A DNA stretch of 13,624 nt from Desulfovibrio sp. (GTDB lineage Bacteria; Desulfobacterota; Desulfovibrionia; Desulfovibrionales; Desulfovibrionaceae), in the NCBI GenBank assembly GCA_031275955.1, contig JAISNZ010000087.1, positions 1-13,624 on the forward strand, in the 5' to 3' direction. The stretch's first letter is position 1. Each line of letters begins with the position of its first letter. Shown here piece by piece: positions 8,513 to 13,624 of this stretch. The notes beneath the pieces were generated by a model. It had not been told where the DNA came from and made no database searches. It saw only the letters and a list, made by a program, of their open reading frames with translations. Both the position numbers and the translations under genes were made by a program.

Positions 8513-8851
8513 ATGAACAAGCCCTATCTTGTCCTGGATACGGAAGCGGCGGTGGAACGCATGGGAGATCGGGAAATGTACGGGGAAATCGCCCGCGCGT
8601 TCGCCCGGAACATGGGAAATGCCCTGCGGGACCTGACGCGGGCACTGCGGGAGGGCGACATGCCGGCCGCCTGCCGTTTTGCCCATTCCCTGAAAGGCAA
8701 CTGCGACACTGTGGGCGCCGGGAATATGCGCCAGGCCTGCCTCCGGTTGGAACAGTACTGCCGGGAGGAAAAGGCGGACAAGGCCCGCTCCCTGTTCGAG
8801 GACCTGCGCCCCAAACTTCTGGAACTGCGCGAAATCCTGATCGCCCTATAA
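8513..8851 (+). CDS. Stand-alone HPt (histidine phosphotransfer) domain protein
   Basis: This small cytoplasmic protein of 112 residues consists almost entirely of one HPt four-helix domain. It carries the phospho-acceptor motif AHSLKGNCDTVGA with His58, followed by helix residues (RQACLRLEQYCREE) typical of the family. Such proteins shuttle phosphoryl groups between hybrid sensor kinases and response regulators. No kinase or receiver gene is in the window, so its partners are unknown. The start at ATG 8513 is chosen because AAGGGG (8502-8507) lies 5 nt upstream and the HPt fold begins soon after. An in-frame TTG at 8465 has no Shine-Dalgarno sequence before it. The gene lies 113 nt after flgE, which hints at a link with motility or chemotaxis signalling but does not prove it. 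Confidence 0.85.
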   Translation: MNKPYLVLDTEAAVERMGDREMYGEIARAFARNMGNALRDLTRALREGDMPAACRFAHSLKGNCDTVGAGNMRQACLRLEQYCREEKADKARSLFEDLRPKLLELREILIAL

Positions 8852-8876
8852 AGGTTACCCCCTGAATGCGCTCACC

Positions 8877-8922
8877 CCCCGCGCGGGGAAAAATTCCCGG
8901 CCGGGCGAAGCCCCGCCAGGGG
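8877..8922. other. Cluster of short overlapping palindromes between the HPt and glycosyltransferase genes
   Basis: Four or more short inverted repeats are packed together: CCCCGCGCGGGG (8877-8888), GGGAA-AAA-TTCCC (8886-8898), CCCGGCCGGG (8896-8905), GGGC-GAA-GCCC (8903-8913) and CCCC-GCCA-GGGG (8911-8922). Part of it (GAAGCCCCGCCAGGGG) resembles the GAACCCCGCCGGGG core of the two repeat copies in this window, so it may be a decayed relative. It may also help end transcription of the HPt gene, but no T-run follows. No gene is seen in 8852-8986. Confidence 0.35.
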
Positions 8923-8952
8923 AGGGCCGCGTTTTCGCCGGCAGCCCGTTCC

Positions 8953-8981
8953 TTTACATCCGGTCTTTCTTTGCCTATCTT
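8953..8981 (+). promoter_or_regulatory. Candidate sigma-70 promoter of the glycosyltransferase gene
   Basis: TTTACA (8953-8958) and TATCTT (8976-8981) match the -35 (5 of 6) and -10 (4 of 6) boxes with the optimal 17-nt spacer. The implied transcription start, 6-9 nt after the -10 box, falls at or just after the start codon at 8987. Together with the lack of a Shine-Dalgarno sequence this suggests a leaderless transcript. Confidence 0.4.
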
Positions 8982-8986
8982 CAGCC

Positions 8987-9811
8987 ATGCGCAATTCTTC
9001 TTCCGGCGGCGCTTCGCCGGATCTTCCCCTGGTCATGCTCCTTGTCCCTGTTTACAACGAGGAAGACAATCTTCCCTTCCTGGCCGAGGAAATCCGCCAG
9101 GCCATGGAAGGGCAGGGCCGGCCCTGGGGCCTCCTTCTGGTGGACGACGGCAGCACGGATCAGAGTCTGGCCGTCATTCGCCGTCTGGCCGGGGAGGACC
9201 CGCGCATCCTGTACCTGGCCCTGGAAGCCAACAGCGGGCAGTCAGCCGCCCTGGACGCCGCCTTCAGCCGCGCCCCCGGCGACATTTTCGTCACCCTGGA
9301 TGCCGATTTGCAGAATGACCCCGCCGATATCCCCGTCCTGCTCGACTTGCTGGACCAGGGATATGATCTGGCGGCGGGCCGCCGCCTCCGGCGGCAGGAC
9401 GGGCCGGCCAAACGGCTGGCTTCCCGCCTTGCCAACGCCGTCCGCCGGGCCTTTCTCCGGGACGGCATCAGCGACACCGGCTGTTCGCTCAAGGCCATGC
9501 GCGCCTCCCTGGTCCGCCGCCTGCCCCCGTTCCGGGGCATGCACCGCTTTCTGCCCGCCCTGATGTTGCTGCGCGGCGCCGCAATCGTCCAGATTCCCGT
9601 CAACCACCGCCCAAGGACGCGCGGAGTTTCCAAATACCGCGTCCTGGATCGCCTCTGGCCGGGCCTGCAGGATCTCCTGGGCGTCTGGTGGCTGCGCCGC
9701 CGCCGCGTCTCCTATTCCCTGAAAGAAGAGGGCCTGCGGCGCGGGGAATCAGCCGCCGCCGCGCCCGCCCTGGAAAAAGCCCCGCGCGGCCTTCAGGACA
9801 GCATGGAATAA
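8987..9811 (+). CDS. Family 2 glycosyltransferase (polyprenyl/dolichyl-phosphate sugar synthase type)
   Basis: This is a GT2-fold enzyme (274 residues) that most resembles DPM1/ArnC-type transferases, which move a sugar from a nucleotide donor to a polyprenyl phosphate at the inner membrane. Visible motifs are VPVYNEEDNL (residues 20-29), VDDGSTD (52-58), the metal/nucleotide-binding Asp105-Ala-Asp107 in TLDADLQNDP, DTGCSLKAMR in the acceptor region and HRPRTRGVSKY near residue 207-217, a signature of this subgroup. The C-terminus has only a short hydrophobic stretch (PGLQDLLGVWWL) and no clear pair of membrane helices, unlike ArnC or GtrB, so it probably binds the membrane peripherally. ATG 8987 has no Shine-Dalgarno sequence, but the domain starts close after it and no better start is seen. 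A repeat copy begins 2 nt after its stop. The sugar and the acceptor cannot be told from sequence. The family is sure; the exact reaction is not. Confidence 0.88.
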   Translation: MRNSSSGGASPDLPLVMLLVPVYNEEDNLPFLAEEIRQAMEGQGRPWGLLLVDDGSTDQSLAVIRRLAGEDPRILYLALEANSGQSAALDAAFSRAPGDIFVTLDADLQNDPADIPVLLDLLDQGYDLAAGRRLRRQDGPAKRLASRLANAVRRAFLRDGISDTGCSLKAMRASLVRRLPPFRGMHRFLPALMLLRGAAIVQIPVNHRPRTRGVSKYRVLDRLWPGLQDLLGVWWLRRRRVSYSLKEEGLRRGESAAAAPALEKAPRGLQDSME

Positions 9812-9813
9812 TC

Positions 9814-9863
9814 GGGGCTCCGCCCCGAACCCCGCCGGGGGGCATGATGCCCCCCGGACCCCC
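9814..9863. repeat. GC-rich palindromic dispersed repeat, copy 2
   Basis: This is a 50-nt element matching 6765-6813 apart from one indel and four base differences. It contains the hairpin GGGGC-TCC-GCCCC (9814-9826) and a perfect palindrome at 9835-9857 with 11-bp arms around a single central G (arm CCGGGGGGCAT). It begins 2 nt after the glycosyltransferase stop codon. In RNA it could fold as a strong stem, but the following bases (GGACCCCCTCG) hold no U-tract, so it is a REP-like element rather than a standard terminator. Confidence 0.8.
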
Positions 9864-9925
9864 TCGTTTACTTTTTCCCGCATCTGGCGGCTTCAGGCGA
9901 TGCTTGCGCCTCGCCTTTCGGGGGC

Positions 9926-9955
9926 TTGCCTTTTTTTCCCCTTTGTGTTTATATA
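9926..9955 (+). promoter_or_regulatory. Candidate promoter of the S24-type regulator
   Basis: TTGCCT (9926-9931) and TATATA (9950-9955) form a plausible -35/-10 pair with an 18-nt spacer, in a T-rich stretch that stands out from the GC-rich surroundings. Transcription would start near 9962, about 48 nt before the start codon. The rest of 9864-10009 holds no gene; a GGCGA...TCGCC inverted repeat (9896-9915) lies just upstream. Confidence 0.35.
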
Positions 9956-9971
9956 GGGCAACATCCCGGAT

Positions 9972-9989
9972 GCCGCGCCGGAACGCGGC
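9972..9989. promoter_or_regulatory. Inverted repeat in the regulator leader, possible operator
   Basis: GCCGCG-CCGGAA-CGCGGC has perfect 6-bp arms with a 6-nt spacer. It lies just after the predicted transcription start and 9 nt before the Shine-Dalgarno sequence of the HTH/S24 regulator. The position suits an autoregulatory operator or a leader hairpin. No second copy was seen in the window, so the assignment is only a suggestion. Confidence 0.3.
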
Positions 9990-10009
9990 TTCAAGCACAA
10001 GGAAGACCT

Positions 10010-10690
10010 ATGTCCATCATTCCTTTTCAGCCTTTTTTCCAGCGGCTTCTGACGGCAACGGACATCGCCAGCCAGCGGGATCTGGCCGATGCCCTGGGGG
10101 TCCACCGTTCCGCCGTCACCCAGGCTAAAACCCGCAACGCCGTGCCGGGGAAATGGATCCTGCCTCTTTCCCGGCGCTATGCCCTCTCGCCTGACTGGCT
10201 GGAATCCGGCGTCTCCGGCCGCACCGGCCGGGGCCGCCCGGCGCCGAATCTCCGCCCCGGACGGCAGCCGGCCCGGGAGGACGCGGTCCTGATTCCCAAG
10301 GTGGCGGCGCGGCTCTGCGCCGGAGGCGGCTCCTTTGAGGCTGAGGCTGTGCCTGTGGCCGAGTACCTCTTCCCGCGCCAGTGGCTGGCCCGGATGGGCT
10401 CCCCTGCCGCGCTGGTCTTTATGGATGTGGTGGGGGACAGCATGGAACCGGGCATCCGGGACGGGGATATGGTCCTGGTGGACCAGTCCCGGACCGCCAT
10501 TTCCCCCCACGCCGTGCAGGCCGTGGCCGTCTTGGACGCTATTTATCTCAAGCGGGTGGAGCGGAGGGGAGACGGCATTCTGCTCCATCCGGACAACCCC
10601 GCGCACCCGGATATGGAACTGGCCGGAGACGAGCTGGACACCTTCCGCATCATCGGAACCGTGGTCTGGCTCTGCCGGGATTTTCGGTAG
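10010..10690 (+). CDS. CI/LexA-like transcriptional regulator (HTH plus S24 peptidase domain)
   Basis: This 226-residue protein is built like a phage CI repressor. An N-terminal helix-turn-helix of the Bact_CI_repr type (ASQRDLADALGVHRSAVTQAKTRN, about residues 22-45) is followed by SPDWLESG, a linker and an S24 (LexA/UmuD) peptidase domain. The Ser/Lys dyad is Ser144 in GDSMEPGIRDGDMVLVD and Lys181 in YLKRV. An Ala104-Gly105 dipeptide in LCAGGGS sits where self-cleavage occurs in this family, so RecA-stimulated or other autocleavage is possible. ATG 10010 is chosen because AAGGAAG (9999-10005) precedes it; the longer frame from TTG 9926 runs through the promoter and is unlikely to be translated. 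No phage genes flank it. It may be a domesticated or host regulator of unknown targets, perhaps itself included. It is convergent with the phn operon. Confidence 0.88.
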   Translation: MSIIPFQPFFQRLLTATDIASQRDLADALGVHRSAVTQAKTRNAVPGKWILPLSRRYALSPDWLESGVSGRTGRGRPAPNLRPGRQPAREDAVLIPKVAARLCAGGGSFEAEAVPVAEYLFPRQWLARMGSPAALVFMDVVGDSMEPGIRDGDMVLVDQSRTAISPHAVQAVAVLDAIYLKRVERRGDGILLHPDNPAHPDMELAGDELDTFRIIGTVVWLCRDFR

Positions 10691-10720
10691 AGCCTTTTCA
10701 GCCGCAGATCGTCTATGCAG

Positions 10721-10762
10721 AAAAAATGCGGGCGGTGCGAGGCATTGCTTCGCACCGCCGCG
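10721..10762 (-). terminator. Intrinsic terminator of the phn operon
   Basis: GGCGGTGCGA (10731-10740) pairs perfectly with TCGCACCGCC (10750-10759) around a 9-nt loop. With one bulged G the stem can extend by about 3 bp to 10727 and 10762. On the minus strand the stem is followed directly by six T's (A-run 10721-10726 on plus). It lies about 45 nt beyond the phnE stop codon. It lacks a T-run on the plus side, so it is directional for phn, though the stem may also hinder read-through from the convergent regulator gene. Confidence 0.85.
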
Positions 10763-10807
10763 AGATTGGCGCAAGGCGCGGGCGTTGTCCGTCGTCAGAG
10801 GAAAAGG

Positions 10808-11632
10808 TCAGATAAAATATTTGCGGATTTGTTGCGAAATGAGGTCGAAGACAACGACAACCGCAATTATGATCAGCATGACAGCGGCGGCGGGCCCGAA
10901 AAAAAAGCCCCGGATCAGTTCCCACAGCACCACGCCGATGCCGCCGGCCCCGACCATCCCGACCACTGTCGCCGAGCGGATGTTGGATTCAAAGCGGTAC
11001 AGGGAATAAGAAATCCAGAGCGGCAGCACCTGCGGGATGACCCCGTAGAGCACCTCCTCCACGCCTCTGGCCCCGGTGGCGCGGATGCCCTCCACCGGCT
11101 GGGGATCGACGGCCTCCACCGCTTCGGAAAAGAGTTTCGCCAGGACGCCCGTAGTATGGGCGAACAGGGCCAGCACCCCGGCGAAAGGACCCAGCCCCAC
11201 CGAGACGACAAAAAGCATGGCGAAAACCATTTCATTGATGGCCCGGGCCGCGTCCATCAGCCGGCGCACCGGCTGGTACACCCACCAGGGCACAATATTG
11301 GCGGAACTGAGAACGCCCAGGGGAACGGCGAAGGCCACCGCCAGAAAAGTCCCCCAGACGGCGATGTGCAGGGTGATGATCATCTCTCCCAGGTAGAGGC
11401 GCCAATCGCTGAAATCCGGCGGGAAAAAATCCCTGGCGAAGGAGGCCATGTTCCCGGCGTCCCCGATAAGGGCCAAGGGGCGGATCTCCGCCCCTTCCCA
11501 CGACCAGGCAAGAACGGCCAGAATCAACCCCCAGACAAGGAGCGTGCCCGGTGAAGCGCCCCGAACCCTGCCGCCCGCGGGCATCTGCTCCGCCGGGGAA
11601 AGGCCGCTCCGGGGAAAAATTCCGGGAATCAT
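10808..11632 (-). CDS. phnE: Phosphonate-type ABC transporter permease PhnE
   Basis: This is the inner-membrane permease of a phosphonate/phosphite-class ABC importer (274 residues). It has several hydrophobic helices: a first near residues 30-46, a run around EMIITLHIAVWGTFLAVAFAVPLGVL that is the standard start of the BPD permease domain, and a C-terminal helix AAAVMLIIIAVVVVFDLIS. The cytoplasmic EAA-type loop EAVDPQPVEGIRATGARGVEEVLYGVIPQ contacts the ATPase and is typical of PhnE. ATG 11632 is preferred: AAGGAG (11641-11646) lies 8 nt upstream. A GTG at 11635, in frame and directly before it, is possible. It follows phnD after a 99-nt gap that contains a large hairpin. The family is clear, but the transported compound (phosphonate, phosphite or another phosphate ester) cannot be read from sequence. 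Confidence 0.92.
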   Translation of the reverse strand: MIPGIFPRSGLSPAEQMPAGGRVRGASPGTLLVWGLILAVLAWSWEGAEIRPLALIGDAGNMASFARDFFPPDFSDWRLYLGEMIITLHIAVWGTFLAVAFAVPLGVLSSANIVPWWVYQPVRRLMDAARAINEMVFAMLFVVSVGLGPFAGVLALFAHTTGVLAKLFSEAVEAVDPQPVEGIRATGARGVEEVLYGVIPQVLPLWISYSLYRFESNIRSATVVGMVGAGGIGVVLWELIRGFFFGPAAAVMLIIIAVVVVFDLISQQIRKYFI

Positions 11633-11681
11633 CACCCTCTCTCCTTTTTTCCGTCATCCTGCGGAATGTTTCCAGCGCTTC

Positions 11682-11719
11682 CCCGGATCACGACCGCATC
11701 CCGGCGGTTGTGATCCGGG
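11682..11719 (-). other. Strong intercistronic hairpin between phnD and phnE
   Basis: CCCGGATCAC (11682-11691) pairs with GTGATCCGGG (11710-11719). The stem continues through one G-U pair and four more Watson-Crick pairs to an 8-nt loop, giving about 15 bp. It starts 12 nt after the phnD stop codon. No T-run follows on the minus strand, so it is not a usual terminator. Its position suggests a 3'-stabilising or processing structure that would let the binding protein be made in excess over the permease, as known for other ABC importer operons such as malEFG. Confidence 0.7.
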
Positions 11720-11731
11720 CAGCCTCCGCCC

Positions 11732-12736
11732 TCATTTCGCCTTTGCGATCTCCGCCATGCGGGCGTTCAGGGCCGCGAGCCTCTCGTCAAGATCCCGCAG
11801 TTTCCCCTGTTTGTCGGCAGGGTTCATGCCCGCGTCCGCCTCGACCCGGCTCCGCTCCTTGAACAGCTCCAGCTGGCGAATGGGCAGAAGCTGGTCATTG
11901 TTTGAGGGTCGGAAATGCGACCATTGCAATTCCTTCAGGATCTCCTTTTCACGCGCCGCGGCAGGCCCCTTCAGGCCGTAGGACAGGAAAAAATCGAGCA
12001 GCTTCTTTTTCGTCTCTTCCGGCAGGTCCTTGCGCCAGACCAGAGGGTCACCGGGAATCAACGGCGAGGTCCAGATGATTTTTATCTGCGCCCGCTTGTC
12101 CGGCTGGGTGCGCTCCAGGCGTTCCAGGGCCTCACTGTTGCAGGTGGCCACATCCACCTGCCTGTTGGCGACGGAAAGGGCGTTGGTTTCGTGGTTGGCG
12201 TTCACCGTCCGCCTGAAAATTTTTTTGGGGTCCACATGGTTCAGGGCGAAGACATAATAGCCCGGCACCAGAAAACCGGAGGTGGAATTGGGATCGCCGT
12301 TGGCAAAGGTCAGATCCGCGGCCCTGGCCAGAACGTCTTTTTCGCTGCTCAGTGGAGAATCCCGGTGTACGATGAGATGCGAATAATATCCGCCCAGGCC
12401 ATAGGCGTCGATGGTCTGCACGAACACCTCCCCCTTCGCGCGGTCGACCGCCTCTATGGCTGCCTTGTTGCCGTACCAGGCAATCTGCACCTTGTCATAC
12501 TGCATTCCGGTCACTATGCCGGCATAGTCGGAAGCGAAGAAGGCCCTGATTTTCAGGCCGGTATTTTTTTCCATATCCTGAAGGAAGGGCTGCCACAGGG
12601 ATTTCAGGTTTTGCGAGGCTTCGGTATTGATGATGCCGAAGTTGATTTCCGGCCCGGCGGCAAAGGCCGGAATCGCGGTCAAAATCGCCGCGAGGCACAC
12701 GACGCCGGAGAAAAAAAGGCGAAGGCGGTGAAGCAT
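11732..12736 (-). CDS. phnD: Phosphonate/phosphite-type ABC transporter substrate-binding protein PhnD
   Basis: This is a periplasmic solute-binding protein (334 residues) of the PhnD family. It has a clear Sec signal peptide: positive MLHRLR, a hydrophobic core, then AFA|A with cleavage after about residue 26. Family features are the early INFGIINTEASQNLKSLWQPFLQDMEKNTG block, DAYGLGGYYSHLIVHRDS, and FANGDPNSTSGFLVP, whose Ser/Thr cluster lines the oxyanion pocket in relatives. The last ~35 residues (DKQGKLRDLDERLAALNARMAEI) look like a charged helical or coiled-coil tail. The start ATG 12736 has an excellent AGGAGGT (12741-12747) upstream; the frame stays open further 5' only as a shadow inside phnC. 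It lies 28 nt after phnC. Ligand specificity is not determined. Confidence 0.94.
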   Translation of the reverse strand: MLHRLRLFFSGVVCLAAILTAIPAFAAGPEINFGIINTEASQNLKSLWQPFLQDMEKNTGLKIRAFFASDYAGIVTGMQYDKVQIAWYGNKAAIEAVDRAKGEVFVQTIDAYGLGGYYSHLIVHRDSPLSSEKDVLARAADLTFANGDPNSTSGFLVPGYYVFALNHVDPKKIFRRTVNANHETNALSVANRQVDVATCNSEALERLERTQPDKRAQIKIIWTSPLIPGDPLVWRKDLPEETKKKLLDFFLSYGLKGPAAAREKEILKELQWSHFRPSNNDQLLPIRQLELFKERSRVEADAGMNPADKQGKLRDLDERLAALNARMAEIAKAK

Positions 12737-12764
12737 GGGGACCTCCTGCAAGGTGTCGTAAGGG

Positions 12765-13601
12765 TTATACGGGAACAGGGCTGGAAAAGTCCGTGAGCGC
12801 TGTTTCGGGCCGCCGCGGCGGGACAGGGAGAAGCTCCATGCCTCCCGCGAACATCTCTTCGCTGGCGGCCCCGTAAATAGAGCGCAGAAAGGCCGGCGTA
12901 AGAGCCGCCGAAGGACCGTCATAGACGATGCCCCCATTCCAGAGGGCAATGGTGCGCGGGCAGTAGCGCACGGCGTAGTCCACCTGATGCAGGGACACGA
13001 GGACGGTGATGCCGTCCTTTTTGTTGACATCCGCGAGGATCTCCATGACGCAGCGGGAACTTTCCGGGTCGAGAGAGGCGATGGGCTCGTCGGCCAGAAT
13101 CACTTCGGCCTTTTGCACCAGGGCGCGGGCAATGGCCGCGCGTTGCTGCTGTCCGCCCGAGAGGGCGGCGGCGCGTTGGAAGGATTTGTCCAGGATGCCC
13201 ACCCGGGCCAGGGAATCAAGGGCCAGGGCCTGGACATCCCGCGGGAAGCGATGCAGGACGGTGCGCCACAAGGGCAGGCGCCCCAAGGCTCCCAGCATGA
13301 CGTTGGTCAGGACCGAGAGGCGGTTCACCAGATTGAACTGCTGGAAGACCATGGCGATATGTACGCGGGTTTTGCGGATGTCCCGTCGAAGGCGGCCCTG
13401 CCGCTGGACGATGTCGCCCCTGACTAGGATCTGCCCCTTATCTCCCGCCGCAATGCCGGCGATGCTCCGCAGCAGGGTCGACTTGCCGGACCCGGAGGCC
13501 CCGATCAGGGCCACCATTTCCCCCGGCCGGATGGACAGGGAGACATCGTTCAGGGCCAGACAGCAGGGAAAGGAATGCGTGAAATGTTCGATTCTGATCA
13601 C
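12765..13601 (-). CDS. phnC: Phosphonate-type ABC transporter ATP-binding protein PhnC
   Basis: This is the cytoplasmic ATPase subunit (278 residues) that powers the PhnD-PhnE importer. All ABC motifs are intact: Walker A GASGSGKST (34-42), Q-loop VFQQFNL (85-91), signature LSGGQQQR (147-154), Walker B VILADEP (167-173) with D-loop SLDP, and the switch His205 in SLHQ. Length and the Q-loop context (FQQFNLVNRLSVLTNVMLG) match PhnC. GTG 13601 is the start, with AGGAG (13608-13612) 6 nt upstream; only 23 nt upstream are visible, so the operon promoter lies outside the window. It is the first visible gene of phnC-phnD-phnE. The last ~25 residues, rich in Pro and Ala, are probably a variable tail. 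No C-P lyase (phnG-M), phosphonatase or phosphite dehydrogenase gene is present here. Confidence 0.94.
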   Translation of the reverse strand: MIRIEHFTHSFPCCLALNDVSLSIRPGEMVALIGASGSGKSTLLRSIAGIAAGDKGQILVRGDIVQRQGRLRRDIRKTRVHIAMVFQQFNLVNRLSVLTNVMLGALGRLPLWRTVLHRFPRDVQALALDSLARVGILDKSFQRAAALSGGQQQRAAIARALVQKAEVILADEPIASLDPESSRCVMEILADVNKKDGITVLVSLHQVDYAVRYCPRTIALWNGGIVYDGPSAALTPAFLRSIYGAASEEMFAGGMELLPVPPRRPETALTDFSSPVPV

Positions 13602-13624
13602 CTGCGACTCCTGCCGGACTCTTT

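Noticed and set aside
9895..9937. Hairpin plus T-run as terminator of the glycosyltransferase gene
   Set aside because: The seven T's (9931-9937) are 15 or more bases from the best stem (9896-9915) and overlap the candidate promoter of the next gene; pairing close to the T-run is only 3 bp.
9926..10009. N-terminal extension of the S24 regulator from TTG 9926
   Set aside because: It would translate the candidate promoter and leader; ATG 10010 has AAGGAAG and begins right before the HTH domain.
10715..11554. Plus-strand open frame opposite phnE (279 codons)
   Set aside because: It runs through the phn terminator and antisense to clear PhnE membrane and EAA-loop sequence; its translation is charged, His/Gly-rich and without recognisable features.
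11915..12796. Plus-strand open frame opposite phnD (293 codons)
   Set aside because: It is antisense to a well-supported PhnD with signal peptide and strong ribosome binding site; its own start lacks one.
12737..13030. Extension of PhnD into phnC from an upstream start at 13030
   Set aside because: The extra residues are an out-of-frame reading of phnC; the signal peptide and strong ribosome binding site place the start at 12736.

Overview
The window reads as a stretch of chromosome from a GC-rich, flagellated Gram-negative bacterium. A Desulfovibrio-like member of the Desulfovibrionaceae fits best. This is inferred from the bacterial alpha-2-macroglobulin/PBP1C pair, a lone hook gene behind a sigma-54-type promoter, the codon bias and the GC-rich intergenic palindromes. 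No rRNA, tRNA, CRISPR array, insertion sequence or clear prophage is visible. Coding density is high and no gene-free stretch exceeds about 200 bases.

Layout. (1) 1-6798, plus strand: a 5'-truncated bacterial alpha-2-macroglobulin with an intact CLEQ thioester motif, then pbpC (penicillin-binding protein 1C) 28 nt downstream. Together they form the known periplasmic protease-trap / peptidoglycan-repair pair. (2) 6765-6890: a GC-rich palindromic repeat that supplies the last codons and stop of pbpC, then a near-consensus sigma-54 promoter and the leader of flgE. (3) 6891-8851: flgE (flagellar hook protein), then a small stand-alone histidine phosphotransfer (HPt) protein with its own candidate promoter. 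(4) 8852-9863: a palindrome-rich spacer, then a family 2 glycosyltransferase that may be made from a leaderless mRNA. A second copy of the GC-rich repeat follows it directly. (5) 9864-10690: a CI/LexA-like regulator (HTH plus S24 peptidase domain) with an inverted repeat in its leader. (6) 10721-13601, minus strand: phnC-phnD-phnE, an ABC importer of the phosphonate/phosphite type. It has a strong hairpin between phnD and phnE and an intrinsic terminator after phnE, which separates it from the convergent regulator gene.

The genes form several independent units: envelope defence, motility/signalling, glycan or lipid-sugar transfer, a lone regulator, and phosphorus uptake. I see no clearly new multi-gene system. 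The best leads are the two-copy palindromic repeat with a paired base change that rewrote the 3' end of pbpC, the sigma-54 promoter of flgE, the possible leaderless glycosyltransferase, and the phage-type S24 repressor without phage neighbours.
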